Shown piece by piece: positions 1-6,898 of a stretch of DNA of 11,595 bases. Position numbers and translations under genes: made by a program. The notes under the pieces were generated by a model. The model was not told where the DNA came from and searched no databases. It saw nothing but the letters and a program-made list of their open reading frames with translations. How positions within the stretch are numbered: the stretch's first letter is position 1; the number at the start of each line of letters is the position of its first letter. The DNA is from Owenweeksia sp. TMED14. GTDB lineage: Bacteria > Bacteroidota > Bacteroidia > Flavobacteriales > Schleiferiaceae. Location: contig NHBT01000023.1 of assembly GCA_002167805.1 (NCBI GenBank), positions 32,496-44,090 on the forward strand. Reading direction: 5' to 3'.

Positions 1-530
1 GGGTTTTTGGGGTTCGTATTTAAATCAACAACGGGGCTGAAATTAATATTTATTCCTAGAAATTTTGATTCCTGTCCTAGAGATTTTCCATATTCATATG
101 CTAAATCCGAATTTTTCGTTGCACCTAAGGTCAAAGGCCAGGGAAGTCTTTCTAAAGAATCTAGTCTCATACTAGCGCCCCACTCCGCATCTTGAGCCAT
201 AAACAGTGGTATGCTATTTTTTTTAAGAGAAATTCTTTGAAGCTCTTCAATCATTCTCTTTTGCCTGTGTGGTGAACCTTGCATCCAAATAATACCGCCT
301 ATCTCACCTTTTCGCGCCCATTTTTTCAACAACGAAAAATGATTATCTCCTTTATTACTATATCCAGACACAACGATTAACTGACCAATAAGGTCTCTTA
401 GTGGCATCGATTTCACTAATTCAATATTGGATGGAATTTCTAAGGTAGGACTATCTGATGAAGCGATTAAAGTGGATTTCATTAAAAAACCATACAGAAA
501 AAAAACAACTAAAAGAGCACTCCGGATCAT
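1..530 (-). CDS. Glycoside hydrolase family 3 protein, N-terminal part (cut by window edge)
   Basis: This is an open frame of 176 codons reading leftward from ATG at 530 with no stop before the window edge, so the C-terminus is missing. Residues 1 to about 23 form a hydrophobic export signal (MIRSALLVVFFLYGF, then a small-residue stretch IAS), so the mature protein is probably periplasmic. The mature part reads like the start of a GH3 TIM barrel of the NagZ/beta-N-acetylhexosaminidase branch: MPLRDLIGQLIVV, then GEIGGIIWMQG, PLFMAQDAEWGASMRL, and NINFSPVVDLNTNPKNP near the cut. Family knowledge: such enzymes hydrolyse beta-linked N-acetylglucosamine from murein or chitin fragments, and in Bacteroidota they are often fused to a C-terminal beta-lactamase-like domain. 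Whether that fusion exists here cannot be seen. The catalytic Asp and His-loop lie beyond the edge. The start is supported by a promoter-like box four bases upstream. I am confident in the family, less so in the exact substrate. Confidence 0.85.
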   Translation of the reverse strand, partial: MIRSALLVVFFLYGFLMKSTLIASSDSPTLEIPSNIELVKSMPLRDLIGQLIVVSGYSNKGDNHFSLLKKWARKGEIGGIIWMQGSPHRQKRMIEELQRISLKKNSIPLFMAQDAEWGASMRLDSLERLPWPLTLGATKNSDLAYEYGKSLGQESKFLGININFSPVVDLNTNPKN

Positions 531-534
531 ATTA

Positions 535-542
535 GAAATGTA
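535..542 (-). promoter_or_regulatory. Near-consensus Bacteroidota -7 box for the GH3 gene
   Basis: On the minus strand the bases read TACATTTC, which matches TAnnTTTG except for the last base. It ends four bases before the GH3 ATG at 530. No TTG-type -33 element is evident. The spacing is the same as for the exact boxes in front of mtaB and the SBP lipoprotein, which is the main reason for listing it. Confidence 0.45.
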
Positions 543-557
543 GCCCAAAAAAGGCTT

Positions 558-565
558 TACCTTTG
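558..565 (+). promoter_or_regulatory. TAnnTTTG -7 box for the mutL operon
   Basis: TACCTTTG matches the Bacteroidota -7 consensus exactly and ends seven bases before the ATG at 573. If used, the transcript would start at or within a few bases of the start codon, so the mRNA would be essentially leaderless. It lies 15 bp from the opposing box of the GH3 gene (535-542). No -33 TTG was found upstream. Confidence 0.6.
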
Positions 566-572
566 ATATAAA

Positions 573-857
573 ATGGGACTATTTTTTTCTTTTTCTAAAC
601 AACGAAAGCCTCGAGGATTTAGGCTGCAACATCGATATTTCGACGAGCAAAAAGAAAAGCTTGAAAAACTGGAAAATACAAGTCTAAATGATCATTTAAA
701 TCGGAGAAGAAGAATACGAAGATCCTGGGAAAAAAAACGAAAAAATATAAGGTATGAAACGAATAAAAGGGTAATTATACTTTTGAGCACGTTTATAATT
801 TTATGGTTAATGTTTAAACTATTGCCTTTATTAATAACTTATTCAAGGTTTAACTAG
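573..857 (+). CDS. Small basic protein with one C-terminal membrane segment (hypothetical)
   Basis: This is a 94-residue protein with no known function. Residues 1-60 are polar and strongly basic, with FRLQHRYFDEQKEKLEKLE early on (a possible short amphipathic helix) and an Arg/Lys-rich block NRRRRIRRSWEKKRK at about residues 43-57. One hydrophobic segment, VIILLSTFIILWLMFKLLPLLI (about 67-88), follows and ends close to the C-terminus, so it resembles a tail-anchored protein with a cytoplasmic basic domain. It is the first gene of the operon, 23 bp ahead of mutL. From memory, flavobacterial genomes often carry a small protein with an F-x-Y-x-x-R-Y-Y-type N-terminus at this position, sometimes mislabelled riboflavin synthase subunit beta; nothing here resembles that enzyme. 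Real coding is supported by its upstream promoter box, operon position and sensible composition. Confidence 0.75.
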   Translation: MGLFFSFSKQRKPRGFRLQHRYFDEQKEKLEKLENTSLNDHLNRRRRIRRSWEKKRKNIRYETNKRVIILLSTFIILWLMFKLLPLLITYSRFN

Positions 858-880
858 ATTATTTTTTCAAGGGTTTTCGA

Positions 881-2644
881 ATGGCAAATAAGTTGAAAAA
901 TCAAATCTCAATACTTCCTGAAAATGTCGCTAATCAAATAGCGGCAGGAGAAGTAGTCCAAAGACCAGCGTCTGTAGTAAAAGAATTAATGGAAAACTCC
1001 CTAGATTCTGGGGCTTCAGAAATTAATGTACTTATAAAAAATTCGGGTAAAACAAGTATCCAAGTTATCGACAATGGACACGGTATTAATAGAGATGAAA
1101 TGAAATTGGCCTTTGTAAGGCATGCCACCTCAAAGTTAAAGTCTGCGGAAGATTTATTCTCAATTAACACTTTGGGCTTCAGGGGGGAAGCACTTGCCTC
1201 CATAAGCGCAATTGCCCATGTTCACCTAATAAGCAAAACCCTAGCAGGGAAGTGTTATGAATTATTTATCGATAATACCCACGAAAACACTGTCAGGGAA
1301 ACTTCAGGGCCAAAGGGAGTTAATATGAAAATCAAAAATTTATTCCATAATGTTCCTGCGCGCCGTCAATTTTTGAAATCAGACTTGATCGAATTTAAGC
1401 ATATTAATGATATTTTCATCCAGCTATCAATTGCTAATCCGATGGTCAGATTTACTCTAAGTCACAATAACACGGAACTAGCCCATTTTGAACCCGAAAA
1501 TTTGAGACAGCGGATAAGCCATGTATTGGGTAAAAAAATTAATGAGAATTTAATCCCAATTGAAGAGTCTACAGATTCAGTGAGTATAAGTGGTTATCTT
1601 TTGAGACCTTCAAGTGCTAAAAAAGTTAAGGGAAATCAGTATTTATTTTTAAATAAACGCCCAATAAAAAGCAATTATATTCACAAGGCAATTATTGAAG
1701 CATTTGAAGGATTAATTGCTCCTGATATGCATCCTGCATATGTAATTGATCTTATTGTACCCAATGACAGAGTGGATGTAAATGTTCACCCTGCAAAAAC
1801 AGAAGTAAAATTTGAGGATGGGCATCTCGTTTTTAAAATTCTTTGCTCTGCGGTCAAAAGATCACTAGGAATCCATCAAGTAGGACCTGTAATAGATTTT
1901 GAAAATAATATTCAGCAACATGTCAGTCACAAAATATCGAAAATCACTACCCCTCCAAAAATTCGGATTAATCCTGATTTTAATCCTTTTGAACTGAAAG
2001 ATAAAAACAAACCAGAATTAATTGATTTTTTTTCAAAAAAGAATAAAGAAGTAAAGCAAAATTCATTCAGTTTCGATAGTGATTGGGACGATGATATTAA
2101 CGTCAATTCTGAACATTCAAATTTCTTTTTACCCCCAAATTATATTGTTACGAAGCTCAAATCGAGCCTGGTGATAATTAATGCTCTAAGAGCTAAGCGA
2201 AGAATATTGTTTGATAGCCTGATCAATGCTCTTGAAAATGGGGGGGGAATAAATAGTCAATCCTGGGTGTTTCCTGAAAAATTAGAATTGATTTCTAAAA
2301 GTAATATTGAATTATGGCATGATGAATTAAAAAAACTGGGATATCATTGGGAAGACAATCATGATCATTACATTTTTTCTGCTGGACCGGCTTTTTTAAG
2401 TCAGTCAGAGGGAATAAAGTGTTTAGACGAATTTATTTTACAAAATCCTGAAGAAAAAGATTACAAAAAATTGGCCTTGTCATGGTTATCAAAAATTACA
2501 AACGGTTATTCTGAAAAATCTGATTCTAAATTATCCGATTTCGTGGATTTACTTTTTCAAAGTAATAATCCATGGACAGACCCATATGGAAAAACGATTA
2601 CTCATATACTAGACTCAAACGCCTTAGCATATCAATTTAAATAA
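881..2644 (+). CDS. mutL: DNA mismatch repair protein MutL
   Basis: MutL is the GHKL ATPase that links MutS mismatch recognition to strand incision and removal. The N-terminal half is intact. It has NQIAAGEVVQRPASVVKELM with the general base Glu35 and Mg-binding Asn39, DNGHGI with Asp64, HATSK (81-85), GFRGEAL (99-105), and the transducer-domain signature NLFHNVPARRQFLKS. A polar linker follows (about 330-410), then a C-terminal dimerisation domain. That domain looks degraded: where relatives have a DQ[H/Q]RAHxRILF-type nuclease motif, residues 431-445 read VIINALRAKRRILFD. The Cys of the late LFxCxxP segment is also absent (LFQSNNPWTDPYGK). At 587 residues it is slightly shorter than the roughly 620 I expect for the phylum. 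The gene contains a G8 tract. A weak AAGGG lies upstream of ATG. The next gene starts one base after the stop, so the two are probably translationally coupled. Confidence 0.96.
   Translation: MANKLKNQISILPENVANQIAAGEVVQRPASVVKELMENSLDSGASEINVLIKNSGKTSIQVIDNGHGINRDEMKLAFVRHATSKLKSAEDLFSINTLGFRGEALASISAIAHVHLISKTLAGKCYELFIDNTHENTVRETSGPKGVNMKIKNLFHNVPARRQFLKSDLIEFKHINDIFIQLSIANPMVRFTLSHNNTELAHFEPENLRQRISHVLGKKINENLIPIEESTDSVSISGYLLRPSSAKKVKGNQYLFLNKRPIKSNYIHKAIIEAFEGLIAPDMHPAYVIDLIVPNDRVDVNVHPAKTEVKFEDGHLVFKILCSAVKRSLGIHQVGPVIDFENNIQQHVSHKISKITTPPKIRINPDFNPFELKDKNKPELIDFFSKKNKEVKQNSFSFDSDWDDDINVNSEHSNFFLPPNYIVTKLKSSLVIINALRAKRRILFDSLINALENGGGINSQSWVFPEKLELISKSNIELWHDELKKLGYHWEDNHDHYIFSAGPAFLSQSEGIKCLDEFILQNPEEKDYKKLALSWLSKITNGYSEKSDSKLSDFVDLLFQSNNPWTDPYGKTITHILDSNALAYQFK
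2240..2247 (+). repeat. G8 homopolymer inside mutL (potential slippage site)
   Basis: Eight consecutive G residues encode most of Gly454-Gly455-Gly456. It is the longest G or C run I see in this AT-rich window. Loss of one G gives GGG GGG GAA TAA. Gain of one G gives GGG GGG GGG AAT AAA TAG. Either slip therefore ends MutL within about four codons, leaving the ATPase half without the dimerisation domain. Confidence 0.8.
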
Positions 2645-2645
2645 T

Positions 2646-3332
2646 ATGAATTTTAGACCTCAAGCATTTTCCTTTTTACCTCCGGTGATTAAAAATTTAT
2701 TAATTATTAATGGCTTAGCATTTTTTGCTGCTATTATTTTTGGGCGAATGGGAATGAATTTATTAGGGATATTTGGACTTTATATTCCTCAATCCGAATT
2801 TTTTCAACCCTATCAACTCGTAACGCACTTATTTTTTCATGACATATCGAATTTTGGGCATATTTTGGGTAATATGTTTGCGCTTTGGATGTTTGGAACA
2901 CCCCTAGAGAATTTATGGGGTTCACGAAAGTTTTTCACCTATTACTTTATCACCGGACTTGGAGCAGCTCTAATTCATTTAGGTGTAAACATGTTTGAAT
3001 ATTTTTCGTTCATTAATTCATTTAATATATCAGGTATCGAGTCCTATGCTTTGAGTGGTCAGAGATTACTTTGGACACCAACTGTAGGTGCCTCTGGTGC
3101 TGTCTTTGGTTTATTATTAGGTTATGGGATGACATATCCAAATCAGAAAATATATTTATATTTTCTGATGCCAATTCGAGCTAAATACTTTGTTGCATTT
3201 TATGGTTTATTTGAACTATTTAATGGTTTTACGAATAGTGCAAGTAACATCGCTCATTTTGCTCATATCGGAGGAATGTTATTTGGCATCATGCTTATAA
3301 AATATTGGAAAGGAAGACAGAGACATTTTTAA
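2646..3332 (+). CDS. Rhomboid family intramembrane serine protease (first of a tandem pair)
   Basis: This is a polytopic membrane protein of 228 residues with the minimal six-helix rhomboid core. The catalytic serine is Ser150 in GASG (148-151), and the partner His207 lies in AHIGG near the C-terminus. The HxxxN motif that shapes the oxyanion hole is His72-Ile-Leu-Gly-Asn76, preceded by the loop QLVTHLFFHD. Rhomboids cleave transmembrane substrates inside the inner membrane; the substrate here is unknown. A stretch at about 117-145 (FEYFSF to SGQR) is a longer loop between helices. ATG lies one base after the mutL stop and the next gene begins three bases after this one, so it belongs to the same operon. 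All catalytic residues are present, so it should be active. Confidence 0.93.
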   Translation: MNFRPQAFSFLPPVIKNLLIINGLAFFAAIIFGRMGMNLLGIFGLYIPQSEFFQPYQLVTHLFFHDISNFGHILGNMFALWMFGTPLENLWGSRKFFTYYFITGLGAALIHLGVNMFEYFSFINSFNISGIESYALSGQRLLWTPTVGASGAVFGLLLGYGMTYPNQKIYLYFLMPIRAKYFVAFYGLFELFNGFTNSASNIAHFAHIGGMLFGIMLIKYWKGRQRHF

Positions 3333-3335
3333 ATC

Positions 3336-4166
3336 ATGATAAATCAAATTATTAATTGGATTCAGGAATCCACCATTAATAAATGGATTGCCATATTATG
3401 TTTATGTTTTTTATTTCAAAGTTTTGTTGAAACCCTAGGTTGGTTGACAAATCTACCCTTTGAAGAATTATTATTCAATTTTTTTGGACTCCAAAATAAT
3501 TTTAGTTGGAAGATTCACTCGTTATTAACTTATGCCTTTCTTCACAACGGTTTTTTTCATTTTCTTTTTAATGTTTTTACATTTTACTTTTCTGCATATC
3601 TATTGCACACATTTTGGCGAGGAAATCAAATAATCAGATTATTCCTTGCCGGAATTCTTTTTGGAGGCATTAGTTCTCTAATCGCATCGTCATTAATGCA
3701 AAAACCCGTCATTATTGTTGGTGCATCTGCTGGAATTTTTTCTATTTTGTTCGCTGCGACCAGATTCTCTCCTAGAATGTCAGTCTACCTTTTTGGAGTA
3801 ATCAAAGTTCCTTTATGGTTAATTTCTCTGAGTTTAACTCTGATTTCAGTAACTGGGCTTAATGGATCCAATTTTGGAGGGGAATGGGCTCATTTAGGAG
3901 GAGGATTACTAGGTTTTTTAATAGCAAAGAATCCAGAATCATTAAATTTAAAAAATCATAAAAAGAAAATATCATCTCCACTAAAACTGAAAAAATTATT
4001 TAGAAAAAAATCATTTAATAATTTAAGTATTGATGAAAAAGAAATGGACTCAGCAATTGACAGGTCAAAATATCTTAATAAGATACTGGATAAGATTAAT
4101 GACAATGGATATGAAAACTTAAATCAGAAAGAGAAGGTATTTTTAGAAAAATATGGGGAAAAATAA
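3336..4166 (+). CDS. Rhomboid family intramembrane serine protease with cytosolic tail (second of the pair)
   Basis: This 276-residue protein is a paralogue of the preceding gene. The rhomboid core spans about residues 15-197. Its HxxxN is His75-x3-Asn79, the catalytic serine is Ser131 in GASAG (Ala instead of the usual Gly after Ser, a variant known in active members), and the catalytic His186 lies in EWAHLGGG. The sequence diverges from the neighbour outside the core motifs. After the last helix comes a basic linker (KNHKKKISSPLKLKKLFRKK) and an acidic helical tail ending in LDKINDNGYENLNQKEKVFLEKYGEK-type sequence. I recognise this tail as the DUF6576-like module that Bacteroidota append to rhomboids; its role is unknown. 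The coding end overlaps the next gene by 14 bp. The family is secure, the substrate is not known. Confidence 0.92.
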   Translation: MINQIINWIQESTINKWIAILCLCFLFQSFVETLGWLTNLPFEELLFNFFGLQNNFSWKIHSLLTYAFLHNGFFHFLFNVFTFYFSAYLLHTFWRGNQIIRLFLAGILFGGISSLIASSLMQKPVIIVGASAGIFSILFAATRFSPRMSVYLFGVIKVPLWLISLSLTLISVTGLNGSNFGGEWAHLGGGLLGFLIAKNPESLNLKNHKKKISSPLKLKKLFRKKSFNNLSIDEKEMDSAIDRSKYLNKILDKINDNGYENLNQKEKVFLEKYGEK

Positions 4167-5226
4167 ATTTACCATTCGAACTTTATTTAATTTTTACTAC
4201 TGGCCTCAGTGGATTGCTCTTCCTTTCACATTATTTTCTAGTATCGGTTTTTATTTTTCACCGAATCCAATCTCAATTTTCTCTCCATTTTCCTCCATCT
4301 TTCCAGTTTTTATTTTCTGGCATTTAATTTGGACAATCGTATCTCTGCTCAAGCTAAAATCGTCTGCTTTTTTGGGTTTGTTTATAATTATTTTTACTTA
4401 TCCTCAATGGAAGGCTCTTGCTAGTTTTAATTTCGGCCCAAAAGAAATTAATGTTCCAGTTATTAAAATAGGTACGTGGAACGTTCATCATTGGAAAAAT
4501 CTAAATTGGACAGAATTAAAAAGTACTGAATCAAAAATGGGAAACTGGATTATGGAAATCAATCCCGATATTATATGTTTCCAAGAGGACAACTTATTAA
4601 GCGCAGCCTCTAAACTCGTCAAGTATAGATTTCCATACGGTGTTTCTGGTGACGATAAACTCCTGACAATTGTATCAAAATTCCCGATTTTACAATGGGG
4701 TAGCGAAAAGTATGTCCATAGCTCAAAGGGACATAAAGAATTTGTTTGGGCCGATATTCAAATCAGTGAGCCCAATGGAAATATAGACACACTTAGGATT
4801 GCTAATATTCATCTGCTGACAACAACTTTTGATATCAATAACGCATCCATAGAAGAAAACGATATTGGTATTAATAAATTCTTCATTAAAAGTTTTCAGA
4901 GTTTAAATAAAAATGCAAAAAAAAGAAGTCAACAGCTAGATCAAATAATAAAATGGGAAACTAAATCAACTATCCCTGTTGTTTTTGCCGGAGATTTTAA
5001 TGAAACACCCACATCTAATACGTATCTGCGAGTAACATCAAAAAAGAATGACTCATTTGCAAAAGCTGGAAGAGGTTTAGGATCCACTTTTAACAACCTA
5101 TGGAACATCCCTTTAAGAATTGACTGGATATTATGTCCAAAGGATATGAGTATCATTTCTTCTTCAACTCTAAAACAAGAATGGAGTGATCATAATCCCT
5201 TAATAGTGGAAATCGCTCCATTTTGA
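4153..5226 (+). CDS. Membrane-anchored endonuclease/exonuclease/phosphatase (EEP) family protein
   Basis: Residues 1-90 contain about three hydrophobic segments (WIALPFTLFSSIGFYF, SIFPVFIFWHLIWTIVSLL, AFLGLFIIIFTY) that anchor the protein. Residues 100-357 form an EEP (DNase I-like) fold. The expected active-site set is present: Asn110 in GTWNVHH, Glu145 in ICFQED, His220 in IANIH, Asp281 and Asn283 in FAGDFNE, Asp324 in LRIDWIL, and Asp346-His347 in EWSDHNP. The family hydrolyses phosphodiester or phosphomonoester bonds in nucleic acids, lipids or inositol phosphates using Mg; nothing in the sequence fixes the substrate, and a periplasmic or surface-facing lipid or nucleic acid substrate is only a guess. 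The ATG lies inside the 3' end of the rhomboid gene, and the next in-frame Met is far downstream (residue 129), so this overlapping start is the credible one and suggests translational coupling. Confidence 0.9.
   Translation: MGKNKFTIRTLFNFYYWPQWIALPFTLFSSIGFYFSPNPISIFSPFSSIFPVFIFWHLIWTIVSLLKLKSSAFLGLFIIIFTYPQWKALASFNFGPKEINVPVIKIGTWNVHHWKNLNWTELKSTESKMGNWIMEINPDIICFQEDNLLSAASKLVKYRFPYGVSGDDKLLTIVSKFPILQWGSEKYVHSSKGHKEFVWADIQISEPNGNIDTLRIANIHLLTTTFDINNASIEENDIGINKFFIKSFQSLNKNAKKRSQQLDQIIKWETKSTIPVVFAGDFNETPTSNTYLRVTSKKNDSFAKAGRGLGSTFNNLWNIPLRIDWILCPKDMSIISSSTLKQEWSDHNPLIVEIAPF
5178..5224. terminator. Possible bidirectional hairpin between convergent genes
   Basis: Bases 5178-5188 can pair with 5214-5224 in an 11-bp stem (two G-U pairs) with a loop of about 25 nt. 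It sits at the very end of the EEP gene and starts 9 bases after the stop of the opposing SBP gene. T-rich sequence follows on the plus side from 5239 (CTTTTTCTTTTC), and TTGTTTT follows on the minus side. The large loop and the non-adjacent T-tract make it weak. It is listed because only 7 bp separate the two convergent genes and no other hairpin candidate was seen. Confidence 0.25.
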
Positions 5227-5233
5227 ACAGGAA

Positions 5234-6859
5234 CTAACCTTTTTCTTTTCTAACCCTTCTTAAGTCAAGCCAATTCATCGGGTGAGAAGAAAGACCAAGC
5301 CATTCTTTTGGTAAGACTCGAATGCTTTCATCATATATCAAGGGGATTAGTCGAGATTCATCATGTAATTTTTGATCAGCTTGCATAAAATAGTAGCCTC
5401 GCAAAGAGTCACTACTTCCATGTTTTCCTTTTCTGACTAAATCGTCGTATTCAGAATCTTTAAATAAAGATGAATTAGGCCCGTTGGGAGCTGACATTTT
5501 GCTCTCAAAAAGCATTAAATAATTTTCAGAGTCAGGATAATCTGCGATCCAACTAGCTCTGTAAACCGGAAGTCTTCCATTAGACTTATCCTCTCTGAAT
5601 ACTGCTGCTGGCAAAACATCAATTTGAACCGGAATCCCAATCTCTTCCCATGCATTTTGAATATACTCACACAAGTCTCGATAGCTTGAGGTTGTAGATA
5701 AAATAATCGGATCCAATGAACCTTCCGCTGAATTCTTGAAAATACCCGAAGCCTTTAAAAGACCAATAGCGGAATCTTTTTGAAATAAAAAAGGATTTTC
5801 CCATGCCGCTTTTTCTCTGTGTCCCTTTAAACCAATGGGTATAATGCCTCCATAGGCTGACTTACCAATTCCATTTTTTAAGTATTTAATCATACTGTTT
5901 CGATCAATTGATAAATTTAATGCTCTACGTACTTGGGAATCAGATAGGTAAGAAGGATATGGGTCTGTAGATCGAATGCCTATAAATTCAGTGTTTAAAA
6001 ATGGTGTCCTATAAAGTTTATACTTCTTAGACCAATATTCTTTTAAGAAACCATCCTTTGTAAATAATTGATCCTTATAAGAAGCGTCAACTCCGGTTAA
6101 AAAGTCTAAATTTCCCTTGATGAATTCTAAAAAAGCAGCTTGCCTATCTGGAATAAATCGAACTGAAACTGCCTCCAAATAAGGTAGAGAACCACCCTCT
6201 AAATCTTTCTGATAAAATCTTCGATTTCGCCTGAGAACAAGCTTATCTTTTAATCTCCAAGCTTTAAGGAAAAAGGGACCTGAACCTACTGGCTTAAATG
6301 AAAACTCATTTCCATAATACTCTATTGCTTCAATCGGCACAATTCCGCAATAAGGAATACTTAGTTTACCCAGGAAAGAAGGGTCAGGTTTATGAAGAGA
6401 TATTAAAACATTAAATAACCCATCAGATCTAATATTATTTACGTTTTCTAAAACCCAGGCACCTGGAGATCCCAGAGAAGGATTTTTTAATCTATTCAAG
6501 GAATAAACAACATCTTTCGAGGTCAATTTTTTTGAACCTTTGCTAAAACATGGAGAATTATGAAAAAATACATCTGACCTCAGAGAAAAATTATAAACTA
6601 AACCTTGATTGTCAACCGTCCATGATTCGGCAAGGTTAGGAAGAATGTTTAAAGACGAATCGGTATCTACGAGAGTACTAAATATTTGCTTAGATATCCA
6701 ATTACTGCCCTGATCTCTCGAATAAATTGGATCTAACGAGGCTATACCGGAGGCTTCATTATAGCGAAATACCTCCCCAGCATCCTCTTTGGGATATGAA
6801 TCACATGAAATTAAAAATGCCAATGAAAGCAGAGGTAGGTATTTTAACAAACAAAACAT
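5234..6859 (-). CDS. ABC transporter substrate-binding lipoprotein, SBP family 5 (peptide-binding type)
   Basis: This is a 541-residue lipoprotein of the OppA/DppA class, which captures peptides or related solutes for an ABC importer. The signal peptide MFCLLKYLPLLSLAFLISC ends in a lipobox with the modified Cys19. Family landmarks are ASLDPIYSRDQ (N-terminal binding lobe), NLAESWTVDNQGLVYNFSLR, LTSKDVVYSLNRLKNP, the VGSGPFFLKAW block, and RALNLSIDRNSMI with a later YRASWIADYPDSENYLMLF. A longer reading frame exists upstream, but its first codon is TTG at 6880. I chose ATG at 6859 because the signal peptide then has normal length and an exact TATCTTTG promoter box lies four bases upstream, inside the extended frame. 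No permease or ATPase gene is in the window, so the partner is encoded elsewhere. It converges on the EEP gene with a 7-bp gap. Confidence 0.92.
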   Translation of the reverse strand: MFCLLKYLPLLSLAFLISCDSYPKEDAGEVFRYNEASGIASLDPIYSRDQGSNWISKQIFSTLVDTDSSLNILPNLAESWTVDNQGLVYNFSLRSDVFFHNSPCFSKGSKKLTSKDVVYSLNRLKNPSLGSPGAWVLENVNNIRSDGLFNVLISLHKPDPSFLGKLSIPYCGIVPIEAIEYYGNEFSFKPVGSGPFFLKAWRLKDKLVLRRNRRFYQKDLEGGSLPYLEAVSVRFIPDRQAAFLEFIKGNLDFLTGVDASYKDQLFTKDGFLKEYWSKKYKLYRTPFLNTEFIGIRSTDPYPSYLSDSQVRRALNLSIDRNSMIKYLKNGIGKSAYGGIIPIGLKGHREKAAWENPFLFQKDSAIGLLKASGIFKNSAEGSLDPIILSTTSSYRDLCEYIQNAWEEIGIPVQIDVLPAAVFREDKSNGRLPVYRASWIADYPDSENYLMLFESKMSAPNGPNSSLFKDSEYDDLVRKGKHGSSDSLRGYYFMQADQKLHDESRLIPLIYDESIRVLPKEWLGLSSHPMNWLDLRRVRKEKG

Positions 6860-6863
6860 AATC

Positions 6864-6871
6864 CAAAGATA
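6864..6871 (-). promoter_or_regulatory. TAnnTTTG -7 box for the SBP lipoprotein gene
   Basis: On the minus strand the bases read TATCTTTG, an exact match to TAnnTTTG, ending four bases before ATG at 6859. It implies a leaderless or near-leaderless transcript and argues against the longer TTG-initiated reading frame, since the box would then be inside the coding sequence. Confidence 0.65.
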
Positions 6872-6886
6872 GCCGATCAAAAGCCC

Positions 6887-6894
6887 TAAATTTG
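6887..6894 (+). promoter_or_regulatory. TAnnTTTG -7 box for mtaB
   Basis: TAAATTTG matches the consensus exactly and ends four bases before the mtaB ATG at 6899. The opposing box of the SBP gene is 15 bp away, the same separation as at 535-565. No TTG -33 element is visible on this strand in the expected interval. Confidence 0.65.
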
Positions 6895-6898
6895 AACT

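Noticed and set aside
7..195. Plus-strand open frame of 62 codons
   Set aside because: It lies antisense to the GH3 coding sequence, which has clear family motifs; the plus-strand translation shows no recognisable features.
542..556. Short inverted repeat AGCC/GGCT around an A-tract as an operator
   Set aside because: The four-base arms are too short to stand out, and the same region is better described as the core between two promoter boxes.
934..1203. Minus-strand open frame of 89 codons inside mutL
   Set aside because: It is antisense to the conserved ATPase motifs of MutL and is explained by codon constraints there.
2026..2033. T8 run followed by A6 in the mutL linker as a second phase-variation tract
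   Set aside because: Runs of T and A of this length are common in such AT-rich DNA, so by itself it is not notable; the G8 tract is.
2734..2925. Minus-strand open frame of 63 codons inside the first rhomboid gene
   Set aside because: It is antisense to a well-supported gene and has no start signal or family resemblance.
4941..5156. Minus-strand open frame of 71 codons inside the EEP gene
   Set aside because: It is antisense to the catalytic GDFNE and RID motifs of the EEP domain; no independent support.
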